From Cercis canadensis (lineage: Eukaryota; Streptophyta; Magnoliopsida; Fabales; Fabaceae), in contig QAOA01005636.1 in NCBI GenBank assembly GCA_003255065.1, positions 411,396 through 475,395 of the forward strand: a stretch of 64,000 bases of DNA. Reading direction: 5' to 3'. This document shows positions 1 through 12,922 of the stretch, piece after piece. Under the pieces are notes generated by a model. The model was not told the origin of the DNA. It was given only the letters and a program-made list of their open reading frames with translations, and searched no databases. Made by a program: the position numbers and the translations under genes. Numbering within the stretch: position 1 is the first letter of the stretch; every line of letters begins with the position of its first letter.

Positions 1-173
1 TCAGCCAAGTAACTTTCTTGGGCAGCATAATTAAAGGAAATTTTAGCTGAAACTTTACTTTTTCTCCCTATAATCTTCGTTGCAGACCCCCAAACAATAA
101 AAGAAAAGGAGGGAGTTATTTGGGAAGAAAAACCATAGCAGAGTGATAGAGAGTTTGCGATTTAACTACTCAC

Positions 174-437
174 GGCAATGCCTTTCAAATTGAACAATTT
201 GTCCTTTTTGTTGAATTGAAGCATGAGTTCAGCCAGTTGAGGAACATAGTGACCTAATGATAAATAATTAAAAATAGAGTCATGGATGGGTCCATATCTC
301 TGAAATTGTCTCGACTTCCAATTTCCATGAAGAAACACACAAGCAAGAAATCAAAGAGATACCGGCATAGTTTTCTCCTACAACGAATAAACTCCTGTTT
401 CTGTATTCTGGGAACTAAACCAGTTTTGCAAGAACAC
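174..437 (-). pseudogene. Serine carboxypeptidase-like (SCPL45-type) fragment, frameshifted
   Basis: Two exon-like pieces on the minus strand match the S10 serine carboxypeptidase family. The upstream piece (437 to 363) reads VFLQNWF, then after a frame change at about 415 FPEYRNRSLFVVGENYAG. A GT-AG intron (362 to 254) follows. The second piece (253 to 174) reads HYVPQLAELMLQFNKKDKLF, then NLKGIA, and ends at a GTGAGT donor. The GENYAG box corresponds to the nucleophile elbow G-E-S-Y-A-G, with Asn in place of the catalytic Ser. The frame break and lost nucleophile argue for a pseudogene. The SPAGVGFSYS block expected just upstream is absent. The next exon (LGNPVLE-like) would lie beyond the left edge, so how far the remnant extends is unknown. 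Confidence 0.7.
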
Positions 438-895
438 CAGCGTAACAAGGTTCACGCCGTAGGAGGTACAGCGTTTCCAAATGGAGAACGCTTTACCTGT
501 GTTCATTTTTTGAAAAGCATGTTTGAGAAACTATTTTTAAGAGTGCTCACGCGATTTGAGAATGTCTTTCATAGTGTTTTCTTCACATACACGCTAAGTG
601 TTTACTCTTCAGTATAACAAATATTAAAATAATTAAAATTATACTTTTTACGTAAATAATTTAAAAAATATTTCTTTTACGTAATTAATTTACAAAATTA
701 CATTATTCAAATCAATTTACCTCTACTTATTGCTTCAAAGTATTGGAACCTCTGTACATTTTATGTATACATATGTGTAGTAGTTTCCTTTATATAAAGA
801 ATCGTCCTTTTACACTAGAAACCCCCATGTCAAAGACTAAATGACATACTTGACAAACCACCTTATAGTATACAATTATGAAGCGCCATTACCAT
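438..895. other. Intergenic, AT-rich
   Basis: No gene is supported here. The stretch separates the carboxypeptidase remnant from the 3' end of the NIN-like gene and should contain that gene's 3' UTR and polyadenylation signals on the minus strand. Short open frames lack family resemblance and are treated as chance. Confidence 0.4.
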
Positions 896-3800
896 CTAAT
901 GAACTTCTCTTCTCATACTATGATTAGAAACATGGAGAGAGAGTTTGATTGTGCGGGTCTGAGAAGAATGACAAACATCAATACACTCCTCTAAATCAGC
1001 AGCACATGTTAGTAATACCCACTCAGAGTCGTCGTCCAAATACTTGATATCGAATTTTCTCATATCATTGATGTTAAATCGCCTAGAAATTTCTCCCAAT
1101 AGATCTTGATAACCACAATTCTTTGGCATCCGAAACCGGGTTTTCTCATCTCCATATGTGACTTTTACTCGGTAAGCATCCTCCTTTTGAGCCACTTGGT
1201 GAGTGCGGGGCCGGAGAAACTCATTTTTTGGGTGTTGACCAAGTGCTTCCTGGCTTTGGGATCTTGGCAAGACCTTTGCTCCATCTAGACTTGACCCTTT
1301 TAGCTCTGCTTCACTTCTTACCCTCTTCAACACACAATCACTACAATCTTCTCCAACCATAGGATCTTTCCTACTGGCTACATTCTGTGTGAGTGTGAGG
1401 TGATGTTGCTCCGAAATGCTGGAACAGGAATGGCTTGAAAAGGAACTCTGACTGCATGAAGAACAAGGAGATTTTGATGGGCTTAACATTCCAGGTTCGG
1501 GCTCTGTGGTTGATGGATTTGGATTATCATTTTGCTTAGCTGACAACAGGCTAGTTCCTGACAAATTTGGAGACGCTAGTTCCGCAAAGTTTGAGTAGAA
1601 TGAATCTATTTGAAAAGCAGCAGAGCCACCATGAACTGAATCGATCACAAGTTGAAGTTTTCGTAAGGAGTGACCCACCTTTTTGATCTTTCGAGAAGGC
1701 CAACGCTTTATCCCATGTTGCCGGCAGATCCTTTTCAAAGTTGTTGTACAAACTGGAAAAATTAATTTGAGGATGGTTTCAATAAATTTCTGGTAGACTA
1801 TGCAAACTAAAATTACCAAATAATAAAGCACTTGCAGCTGCTCTTGTGCATTTAATAAGTTACTATCTAGGAATGCAGTCAGAGTTGGTAGTAAAATTGC
1901 TGATTAAAAATAATAATAAAAAAGCATACAAAACTGCACTACAACAAACCCAGTATTTTGAGTATTCGCATATGCTGGGAAAAAATATCATATGGAAACA
2001 TGCTACAATATAAAGCTTACCGCCAATATTTTTTGCAGCATCTTTTAGGCTTCCAGCAAAATATTGCCGAAGAACTTGCAGGGTGATAGTTTTCTCTGCT
2101 TTAGTCCGTCTTTTTTCCCCCGTTTTACTTATACCCACACTTGACAAGCTACCCTCATCAAAAGTAGAGTCTTGTTGTTGCTGGCTTAAATCAGAAAATT
2201 TTCCAATTGTTTCACTTGATTTTTCTGCAGTGCGCAATGAGGCAACCGTCCCACTCTGTTGGAGATCCATCCAAGTTGCAGTCCTAGCAGATACACCATC
2301 TGCAGGTGCAATCACTTCATCAACTAATAACCTAGTCTCCTCCTCTAATTCGTTATTGCTTATGACCCGTAAGCTATGGCAAACCCGTTGTATAATCATG
2401 GACAATGAAGTAAGCATCTTCTTGTGTTCTTCACCATCAATGCAATCCAGGGGCAAGAAAAACTCTAGGACAAAATCATCTCTACTACTATGGATGCTTC
2501 GCAGACGTATAGCAACAGCAGCCCGTAATCTAAACATCCTTGCATGGTGAGACAGTGGATACTCTGTCTTGCTCATGGAGGTTATGTCAGCTGAGAAGCA
2601 CGGTTGATTGGTCATAAAAGCTCCTCCGGCAACGCCTTGACCTTTTAACAAGTGATGCTCGGAGCAAGCCTCATGAAAAGCCTGTACACTGGGATCACCA
2701 ACATAGCAAGCATGATCCACGGGAGAAATACAATGTAAATAATTATCATTTGAATGCCGGCAGCCCTCTTTGCTTTGTTGGATGCATGGGACCCAGGTTT
2801 GAGCTAAAGGTAATTTGTGCATTTCACATGCACATCTTAACACCTCCAGGATCTCGGGTAATGCAGCTTCATAGGACTCGTTGCATGCCTCCTAAAACCA
2901 AAACCAATTTTCATGAGGAAATTGAGATTGCAAGTTCAATAAAATCTTCTTTAACATGATTGTCCTTTTACCTTCACATTCTGAATACTTGAAATTTCAG
3001 AACTTCTAAGATCAACAGCCTGCAAGTTAACAACTTTCCTCCAGTCATTGAACTGAGATATATTCAAGTTTGGATAAGCTTTTTATATTTGACCGATAAG
3101 AATGGTGTTTGGAAAAAGAGAAGCACCATGCCATATAAATTTATGATTAAAACAGTAGATATTGAAAACATTCAAAAATATTTATTGGAAATGAGTAAGC
3201 AAAGAGAAAAACCTCAAGTGCTTTACAAACACTTTCAAGTTGGGAACGATACTTGATCTGCTGGGTAGTCATGACAACCTCAATAACACCCAAGCAACTC
3301 CTGCTACCTTGCTCAAAGACAGGAAGAGCTAAAGTTCCACGCACATCATACTCTTGAGCATGGTCAACTCGTGGGTATTCATCACTTCTGAAAAATCGAA
3401 CATCAGGAGTCCACTCAGGAACCTTCCCCCTAAAAACTCGACCTGGCAATCCTGCCACCAACCCCTTGGACTCATCCTCAGCTGAAAACTGATACTTCTC
3501 AGAGATTTCTCTGTATTTTGAAAGATTTGGACAGGTGCTTCCAAGCGAGAAAGGAAGGTCATTAGTTGTTAGAATCTGCCTACCCCCTCTATTAACTGGC
3601 ACCCATATTTGTACAAGCACATCTTTGTCTCTACTGAAATCTTTGATATACACAAGTGCCCTAATTAGTCTCTCCATTACAGAAGATGCAGGGCCTGGAT
3701 TAGACGTGGGTGTGGGTTGAATCCACCATCTTGTGACCACTTCAGAACCTTCAACCGAATGAAATTCAGACTGACTACAACTTCCTTCAATATTACTTAT

Positions 3801-4115
3801 GTCTTGGCTAACCGGTTGAGCATTGAAAGGAGTTTCCTGGGATTCATTAAACAAGGGACTTTGCCTTTCTTCTTGATTTCCATTATGAGATGGGCTTAAG
3901 CTCAAAACCCCATTAGTTTCCAAGACAGGCCATGAAAATGAAGGGTCAAATAGGGGATTACAAGTAGGAGGAGTTTGCAGCAGGAAATCAGATCCCTCTG
4001 TTGTGGTTTCCAACCAGCATCCATCTAAGAAAAGTTCATCCATGTAGTCAAAATCCATGGCCGACTCAGGTGGAGCTTCCAGCAAGGTACCAGGCGACAC
4101 AGCACCATCTCCCAT
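896..4115 (-). CDS. NLP4: NIN-like protein (RWP-RK and PB1 transcription factor), NLP4 type
   Basis: Four coding exons on the minus strand: 4115-3213, 3019-2972, 2891-2021 and 1752-896, giving 892 aa, close to the usual NLP length. NLPs are nuclear transcription factors of the nitrate response that bind nitrate-responsive cis-elements. The N-terminus ([19 protein letters not shown]) is typical of the NLP4/NLP5 clade. A GAF-like region spans roughly residues 160-420 ([23 protein letters not shown]). The RWP-RK domain at about 580-632 ([20 protein letters not shown]) is split by the last intron. A PB1 domain for NLP pairing occupies about 800-885 ([10 protein letters not shown]). The start is the first Met in frame with the conserved N-terminus. 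All junctions are GT-AG and phases close. The clade call is supported by N-terminal similarity and by catalase lying next to it, as NLP4 (At1g20640) and CAT1 do in Arabidopsis; NLP5 is the alternative. Confidence 0.92.
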
Positions 4116-5060
4116 GATGGTGCTTCTTCACTTCCCCTGAGATGCAGAAATTTCAGGTCCTAAACAGATCCAATTTGGGTGGTTTGCCAAAAGTGGGAAG
4201 CTTTAAGCAGTTACAGTCTTCAGTCTTGAAACCTTGCCCTGTCCAAAGTTGTTAAGATCATCAGTAAAGATATGGAAAGAACAACATGTGTGAGGGGGAA
4301 ATTATCAATACCAAATGCCAAAGGAAAATATCAGAGGAGCAAAGTACAACACCATGATTAGGTTAATCCTTTTTCTCCTACAAATTGGATGCGAGTCAAA
4401 GTAGGAGAGCAGAGCCGAATCGTTGATAAATTACAAACAGAAGCCAATCCCGAATCCTTCCGTAAAGAATAGAAAAAATTCCCTAATGAAAGCTCACTTA
4501 TTCATTAAGGATGCAATAAAAATTCACGAAGCAAAATCAAAAGGGAAAGAGTCGCACCATCAAAATGATACCCATTTCCGCTAGATTATCCCAATACTGT
4601 CACTCAATATACACTTTACTGAAGTGATATCCAAGATTCCACTTCCCAGATATGTTCCTCCTTATTAAATCGTCTATTTTTCTGTTTTCCTCTATTGGAA
4701 AAGAGAGAAACCAGGTTTACCGTGAAGAAAAGGAATCCAGCCCACCCACAAAGAGAGAAAATGAATACGAATAGCTTGTCCAGTAAAGATTCTTGAAGAT
4801 ACCCAAGTGGGGGTTTTATTATTATTTTATTATGTCATAGTTTTATAATGTTGTGGAGAAAAGGAAGTGTCTAAGGAAGGAGGAAGAGGAGGGGGCAAAA
4901 GAGAAAATAAGGAGGAGGAAGAACCTTCGTGATTATCCCCCAGCGTTGTACTGTTTGTTGTTGGGGAGTGAGGAGTGTAGTAATCAATGCCTCCTACCCA
5001 ACCCAACGCTGGACGGCGATGACGATGATATAATGATTCCAAGCTAACAAGAGGAAAATA
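4116..5060 (-). promoter_or_regulatory. Presumed NLP4 5' leader and promoter
   Basis: This is the upstream region of the minus-strand NLP gene. It contains pyrimidine- and purine-rich tracts (about 4850-4930) typical of plant leaders. A 70-codon minus-strand frame at 5042-4830 could be an upstream ORF but has no conserved features. The transcription start cannot be placed, and a leader intron cannot be excluded. Confidence 0.35.
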
Positions 5061-5265
5061 AAAGAGGAGATACTATGCTTTTAAGTTATCAGTGTGAGTG
5101 TGACCCCACACAACCGCCATTTGGCATCGGAAATCTCCAAGTGAAGTCAACCAGCCCTGAGCCGGAGCCGGAGCCTGGCTCAACATACAAGCAAACATCA
5201 AATTCAAGAGCAGGCATCGCCCATCATCCTTTGCTGATGCTATTATTGAATATTGATGTTGCTTT

Positions 5266-5406
5266 GTTGGACACCATTGTTTATTATTTTATTATCATCT
5301 TTTTATATTTATTTATTCGATGGAATCAGAATCCTNGTTGGACACCATTGTTTATTAGTTTATTATCATCTTTTTATATTTATTTATTCGATGGAATCAG
5401 AATCCT
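5266..5406. repeat. 70-bp direct duplication around a single N
   Basis: Bases 5266-5335 and 5337-5406 are the same 70-bp sequence with about one difference. They are separated only by the N at 5336. This looks like two overlapping contig ends abutted instead of merged. A true tandem duplication is possible but less likely. Confidence 0.8.
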
Positions 5407-8400
5407 TCCTACCTTAATTTGCCACAAGTTAGATTCTTTATCTGCAATTTTTTTTTTGTTCTGGTTGCTTAGCCGAAACTGCCATAAAATATAATAAAAT
5501 GAAAGAGAATTTGTGGTTCACGCTCGTTTGGGACCGCTGGATTCTGTCTCTCTGTGTGTTCTCCAGTTAAACACTTATATTGTCAAAACCTCACCCCTAA
5601 TGGCGTCATTCTTGTCTTTTGTTTTCTGTTGGTAAACTTAAGACTATACTTTACTTTTTACACATTTTCACTTGTCGGCCAATTCAATTGAAAAGGCAAG
5701 GAATTTTCAACAATTTCAAATAATAAATATTTACACTTTAGTGTCATTTCTTAATTATTTTTTTTTTAGTAGTAATGTCATTATTATTGGTATGGATGGT
5801 AATTATAAAGTTAATTGGTTATTAACCATGTATATGCTTGCACTAAACATTAAACATAAAAGTGTAGTGATTGTGTGATTTGCAGTTGTTCTCATATAAT
5901 ACACAACCTGACTTTTTTTATTAATAGTGAATTTGATAGTATTTATTTATTTTAAGATATTTAACAATACTTCTCCCAAATAATTAGAAATACTAACAAA
6001 TTTAAAATGTCAACGGAGTAGGGGGCAGAAGGCACCGCATTGATTTTTTTTGGGTGTACGGTTCCATATTGATTCCGTCATTGAATTACGATTGACAGAA
6101 ACATGAGATATAATTATATGAATAATATATGGTTTGATTTGCATATTATGGTGTATGGATGGAATATTTTTTTTTCCTCAAATTCATTTATACGAGAAGA
6201 TCCATTAAACCAATTTAGTATAATTTATTTTCGTATGAGAGAATCCTTCAGAAGTTATTAGTATAATGATACTTATGGTATCTTTTATTTTTTTAATGGA
6301 TCATCTGTACCTTCCGTAATTTTGTTGGAGATAGAGTTTAATTAGTAGACGTTATGTTTGAGTGACATAGTGATCATACTTTTTGGAACGATGGAATTGA
6401 CTCAAATAGTAAAAATACAACATGTATTTTTCACAACTTTGGAATTATTATCCTATCCTATTTTCAAGAGGAAAAAAAGGAATGCCAGAATTAAAAATGA
6501 AGTTTGTCCAATTTAGACTTTTAAACCTCTTGTTATTGACGTGGTTTATTATTCAAATATATGTATGCTGCAATGAGTGAAAATATGAAACTTAGGAGAT
6601 GGTTGAAGATTTCTTTGTAAGTGTTGGATCTAATGAAAGAAAATTTAAATGTTTAAAAAGATCCCCAATCTGTGGAGTGTAAATCCAAATTTATTCATAT
6701 CAATTATCTTTTTATTACAAGGGTAATATTTGGAGAAAAAGAGATGAGAATATCCTTGAAAATAATTTTTTTTTTAATTTTAATCCTCTGACTAAAAGAA
6801 ATGTTATTAAATACATAAATCATTAAATTTCGGCAAATTGTAGTTTCAAGAAGAGGAAAAAAAATGACAAATTGTAGTCAGTTTACTCATTTCCAGAAAT
6901 AGCCATGGCCTAAAAATAAAATTCTAGAAATATCCCTGGATTTGTCGTGTGCCATCCATCCAATTTTGTATTTAATTACTGTCTGAAAACTATAAATAGG
7001 AATCTTTGAACTTATTTGGTTCAGTGTCTTTTTTTTGTGGTTGCTGACACAGTGACACTTCTCTCTCCATCTCTTTCAAATGCTGACACAACTCTCTTCA
7101 AAGTTGAATCTGGAGTTTATTATTATTATTATTTGTTTATAAGAAAAGCTGGAGTTTATTTAACAAGTATTTATCTTTCATGTATAGGTTCTTTTTTCGG
7201 GCTAACAATATCTACACGTTTGGTTATATGCGGGGTAGGTTGTTTCCAGGGTAATTGAATTCACTTCATTTGCACGTTTGCGTGTATGCCTCATACTAGC
7301 CGCACAACCTACGATTAAAACAAGCATAAAATAAAAAGCAACATTATAAATACATTATATTTGCATTTTGATTATATATGTAGTTGTATTAAAGGGGACA
7401 TAAATTGTACCACATGTGTGAAATAAGCCAATCTGGCCCCGCAATAAACCATGGTACCATACCATAGATCTAAGTTTGCTCCATTAATAGTCTTATACCA
7501 ATTGAGCCAAACACTTGTGTCTTGTTGGCATGAGATGGATATGTTACCCTTGTGTAGCTTATAAAAACAGTTTTTTAAACTCACGTGGGAAATGAAAAAA
7601 AAGAATGTAATAAAGAAAAGGAGAATACTTGGGGAAAATATGAGTGGGAGCAGTGTTGGTATGACTGTATTATGAAAATTAAGAGGGGGCAAGGGCAATA
7701 CTAGTTGCAGATGAGGCCAAACTGGTCACTTTAATCTTGTGTTGTTCTTTTTCTTCATTCTGTAACTAATCCACTCCCTGTTAGGCTGTTGCTGAACACT
7801 TAACACAAAATTATACAATTCACACTCAAATGATACTCCCAGATAGGTAGTCTAAACGGTAACGAGTTTTCTCACTCAAACCCCTCCTTCCATAGATGGC
7901 CAATGGAGCTATTTATTTTTGTTGAATGAGTGGAAAAATGAAAGCAATTTTTTGTTTGAAAAAAAAAAAAACGCTTGCACCGAATAAAAAATCGAGTGTG
8001 AAACACAACGTCACTGAATTGAGATGAAGAGGTCAGGCGAGGGGAAAGCAAGACTTCTTACTTTCTTAAAAATTCAAGTCTTTCAGATGAATTGCTCTAG
8101 GTTGTCATTCAGATGGTAAATATAATCTTAAGAAAATACACCAATGATTAAGCACTTTGCACTCTATTATCAAGGTTCTACATTCAAGTTCCATTATAAA
8201 ATGAAGAGACCGAGATTTTTTTAAAAAAATAAACTATTTTATTTTGTGTAACTTTCAATTAAAAAAAAACCTCCAAGATTATTTTGCAATGGCTTGCTTA
8301 GGAATATTAAAATTGTCATCTATTCAACTAACATCAAGGCACTTGGTTGGTGCTGACCACTGCAAATATTAGGTTGGGTTATGATTCACTCAGCCAGCCC

Positions 8401-8684
8401 ATGACGTGATGATATGATTACGATTTATCCTAACCACACAACAAAGCCATCGGCAACATGCAATTATTAAGTTTAAATGACAGTGCAACCAGCTCAAGAA
8501 GCGAAATAAAGAACTAGCACATACAAATGTCATTTATTAACTAAAAAGAGGTCAAGAAGTTGCATACATGGATACAACATAATACTGCAATCAAAGGATT
8601 TTTAATCCTTCCGAGTCACTAACATCCTTATCAAACTCTTAGCTCATCTGCAACTCTTGGTAACGTTCACGGTTGATGCCACGT
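5407..8684. other. Intergenic, AT-rich, no gene seen
   Basis: About 3.3 kb between the NLP promoter side and the 3' end of the catalase gene. I find no recognisable protein family, RNA gene or element with clear terminal repeats. Small open frames at 5672-5878, 7016-7258 and 7372-7698 have low-complexity, AT-driven composition. The catalase 3' UTR should lie just below 8684. Confidence 0.5.
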
Positions 8685-11600
8685 TTAGATGCTTGGTCTC
8701 AAATTCAGATGCGATGCTATCTTCTGACCAAGAGATCGGTCAGCCTGTGCACCAATAACATTGAACAACATAAGTACATATCTATTTTACACATTTGACC
8801 CTATAGTTTCTACAGTGACAAATTAACTAAGGTATAGCAAGTCTCACCTGAGACCAGTATGATATCCAGATGCTGCGGATCTCATGGGTGACACGTGGAT
8901 CAGATAAAGCCTCAACCCATCGGCGGACAAATCTATCTTGCCTGGAACGAAATAAAAAAACAGCAGACAAAACCTCCAATGTTAGACATCAAATATATTT
9001 GACATCAACATATCTGTAGTTTAACAGCACGAACCTGTCAGGTGCCCAGGATCGGTATCTCTCTCCAGGTTGCTTGAAGTTGTTCTCCTTCTCAATTACG
9101 CACTGCATCAAACAAAAGTCACTCACATTCTTGCCCTAACACAAGCAGCTTTAATACTAAATATAAAAATCATTCAACCATTCTATTAATTGAGGCTCGA
9201 CTAACAACATAGAAGCATTTTACTTTCCTATGTAGCTGTCCATACTATTTTTGTCTTCTTACTTCTTTTTTTTTTTTTGTTGGTTATTTTGTCTATTTAC
9301 TTAGTATATAAGTTTTCATATTTTTCTCTGCTCAATAATGTTATTATGTTTGACCAGCTAAATCAGAAGAACAGAAAATGTCAAATGAAAAGCACTGTTT
9401 TTTTATCGTTCAATAAGTTTTCCCAAAATCATATGGTTACAAAGACAAAACTATGCTGAGATAGACAAATGTATTCTAAATTGTATCACATGGCTGGTGG
9501 ATTCATTGGCCAAGGATGTTCCACATTCACATTATGCAATTAATTAAAACTAACCTACCTTTTCACGCCTTCCAGTGTAGATAGCAGGAGGAATGGGGAC
9601 CCTTTCTGCATTGCGAACAGGATCATACCTCGAAGGGAAGTAATTGACCTAAGCAGAATAGATTTCATTAGAAGTAGTATTGATGGCAAGACATAAGTTG
9701 CAATATCTCATTAAGATACAATAAGCATGAATTCGAAAAATGTAGTGGCAGTAGGTAGTTAATATGAGAACCATCTTTTTATACAAATGACAAAACTATC
9801 AAAAATTTCTATTCTGGGTACTCCCTTCCCCATTGCCCAGCGTATTGCGCTCTTTTGTAACAAAACAAAAAAGGAGCTATCAAAGAATAAAACTATTAAT
9901 TTACCTCTTCATCCCTGTGCATGAAATTCATGAAACCCTCATGGTGATTGTTGTGATGAGAGCACTTGGGAGCATTCGCAGGAAGCTGCAGATAATTTGG
10001 GCCAAGTCTGTGCCTCTGTGTATCAGCATACGAAAAGATACGAGTTTGGAGCAACTTATCATCTGAGTAGTACACGCCAGGAACCACAATGGCAGGGCAA
10101 AATGCAAGTTGTTCATTCTCAGCAAAGAAGTTATCAATGTTCTTATTCAAGACCAATCGGCCAACTGGCTGTAGGGGCAAAATGTCCTCAGGCCAAGTCT
10201 TGGTGACATCAAGTGGGTCAAAGTCAAATCTGTCCTCATGGTCAGGATCAATAGTCTGGATGTAGAGTTTCCACTCAGGATAGTTTCCAGCTGCAATTGA
10301 GTCATAAAGATCTTGAGTGGCATGACTGTGGTTGGCTCCTCCAACCCTAATGGCCTCTTCCTCCAACAAACACTTAACACCACAGGTTGGCTTCCAGTGA
10401 AATTTCACATAGTGTGCTTTCCCAGCCTTGTTGATTAGGGTATATGTGTTAACACCTGAACCGTCCATATGCCTGTAATCTTGTGGGACACCCAAATCAT
10501 CAAATAAGAAGGTGAACATGTGCAGGCTTTCAGGATGGTGGGAGAAGAAGTCCAGGATCCTCCAGTTCTCCTGGATGTGAGACTTAGGATTGGGTTTGAG
10601 AGCATGGACCATGTCTGGGAATTTCATTCCATCGCGGACGAAAAAGACAGGAAAATTGTTTCCCACAAGATCAAAGTTTCCCTGAGTTCACAAGGTAAGA
10701 ATAAGATCATATATACTTGCAAAACAGCCAGATCATATATAATTGCTCTAGATATAAGAGGAGGAGAGAAGAGAAAGAGAGAGAGAGATTTAAATTGGAA
10801 CAGTAATTATATTAGAGAGAGAGATTAAAATTGGCACAGTAATTATATTTAGTCACCACAACAAACTTTTGCTGTAGACTCATAAATCCCCATGATTGAG
10901 CCAAAAGAAAACCATTTCCACATCAATGGTTCAAAACCATATGCATTCATCGTATACAAATTAGTATATTGCAGCCACCTAGGATGAAAAGCAAACCCTT
11001 ACCTCTCTGGTGTAAAATTTCACAGCAAAACCTCGTGGATCCCTCAGAGTTTCAGGGCTACCACGCTCATGAATAACAGTTGAGAAACGGACAATAACAG
11101 GTGTCTGAACTCCAGGGGCTCGAAGGAAATCGGCACATGAAAGGTGAGAAATGTCATGTGTCACTTCAAAAAAACCCTTGGCACTGGCTCCCCTAGCATG
11201 GACAACCCGTTCAGGGATCCGTTCCCTATCAAAGTTTGCAAGCTTCTCCACCAGATGATAATCTTCCAAGAGAATGGGACCTACCAAAAGGGGGTAAAAG
11301 ATATATATAATTCCAAGTAAAAAATACTTGGCCAAACTCACTCTCTGAGAGACGTTTTTCTCTGTACATAATTATAGCTAACATTCACCAACAGAGATAA
11401 GAAATATAAAAGAATAACTACTTTATGCACATGAAAAATTCCATGGCATAGACAAATCAGAAGTCAACCTATGGTCTTGCATCCTTTGAAATTACCAAGG
11501 TGATTAGATTTTAAAAATCATATGTTCTATACTTCAACTACATATCCAGTTTTTTTTTGGGTTCTTAAACTATGGGACAAGACGCTAGATAAATGAGACT

Positions 11601-12664
11601 CGCTAATCCACACCATACTCATTCCACTTAAATTTCTGAACAATAATTCCATAATCATTTCTCAACTGATAAACCAACAAAACACACTATTACCACTAAA
11701 AACAATATTAATTTATGATGATACTACAATGCCTGTGAGACTGATTATTCACCATGATTCTACTTGACCAGCACAAGGCCATTGAAATGCATTACTCACC
11801 ATTAACCAATAGTTAACAGAGCATTAATAAATCATATCCCAAGGCCCACTTATTCATTGTCCTCCATTGTATAAAAATTGTTAATCACACAAGTAAATTA
11901 ATACCTCTGGATCCAACTGTTAGAGATGAGTTATTGTTCCAAACTGGAGCACCGGAATTAGTAGTCCAGAAGGGAGAATTGAAAGCACTTGATGGCCGGT
12001 GCTGGAAGACATAAAACACAGTGAAAAAAGGTCAACAAACAGGGTTCATCGATCAATAGCAACTCATGACCCCAAAAGAAAAATCCATAGCAACTCGACC
12101 TAGCTAAAATTTTAATCCTAAAAACAGCGACACTCGCTTGATTGCTGAGACATATACAGAAAGCATTTAAGAGAAAACTATGAATTCTCACGTTTTCTGT
12201 TGCCTTGTTACCATAGAAAATCTACCTAATTAACACCCTACAAGACTGGTAGCCGTATTATTCTCGTTAAAACCGAATAGTCAACCAGAATAATCATCCA
12301 CACAAGCATCCGCAAGACTTGGCTAGGATGACATCACTGATTTAATTTCTCAAGAGCCAAAATCAAGCCCAGGATAATTTATAAAACGCAGGGAACCGAA
12401 AATGTTGAAACCAAGAAAATAAATTAGAGGAAATAAGGAGTAATTTGTGATGGCAAAAGGGTAGCTAAGACTTGAGAATTACGAATAGAGAAGAGAGAAG
12501 AAGGGTATCGAATTTTTCCTTTGAAAATAAGAACAAAGAAACAGATTAGTGATATACAATACAGGCGATGGAGAATGAAGAAGCAAATCTAATCAAAGAC
12601 GCGGTAATCATCATCAGCAATAAAATTGAAGAATAGATTATTGCTCTACCTTGTAGGGATCCAT
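8685..12664 (-). CDS. CAT: Catalase, 492 aa, eight coding exons
   Basis: Exons on the minus strand: 12664-12650, 12001-11905, 11280-11003, 10681-9905, 9648-9559, 9102-9035, 8941-8848 and 8744-8685. They give exactly 492 aa, the standard plant monofunctional haem catalase length. The enzyme converts hydrogen peroxide to water and oxygen, chiefly in peroxisomes. Visible landmarks are MDPYK at the start, the distal His in [20 protein letters not shown], the active-site Asn region [17 protein letters not shown], the proximal haem Tyr in [17 protein letters not shown], and the C-terminus LRPSI. The first coding exon encodes only five residues and is followed by a 648-bp intron, as in other plant catalase genes. 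Which numbered isoform it matches cannot be decided here. Confidence 0.97.
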
Positions 12665-12766
12665 GGCGCTGGATAGCTGCAGAGGGTGGGAGAGATGAGA
12701 ATGAAACAGGGATGGAGATGGAAGCTATTTCGTGTGGCAATCGACACTCTTGGCGCTTAATTTGGC

Positions 12767-12776
12767 AATTTATAAA
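12767..12776 (-). promoter_or_regulatory. Candidate TATA box for catalase
   Basis: On the minus strand the sequence reads TTTATAAAT about 105 bp upstream of the catalase ATG, leaving a plausible short leader. It is the only good TATA match near the start. Transcription start not verified. Confidence 0.4.
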
Positions 12777-12881
12777 GCCTACCGGTTTTCTGTTTCTGTG
12801 GACTGTGGTTTTCCATTTCCCACTTCCATCGTTATTCCTCCTTTTTTTTTTTCTAACATATTATAGGAAATTTTACGATAT

Positions 12882-12884
<3 letters not shown>

Positions 12885-12921
<37 letters not shown>

Positions 12922-12922
12922 N
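12885..12922. repeat. (TA)n microsatellite ending in an N
   Basis: About 37 bp of alternating TA is followed directly by a single N at 12922. It lies about 220 bp upstream of the catalase start. The N probably marks an unresolved repeat length. Confidence 0.9.

Noticed and set aside
282..617. 111-aa plus-strand open frame
   Set aside because: It overlaps the carboxypeptidase remnant on the other strand, which explains the lack of stops, and it resembles no family.
4830..5047. Overlapping open frames on both strands upstream of NLP4
   Set aside because: Purine/pyrimidine-rich leader sequence. No conserved uORF peptide is recognisable.
7016..7698. Open frames of 80 and 108 aa
   Set aside because: Low-complexity AT-driven composition, with no splice or family support.
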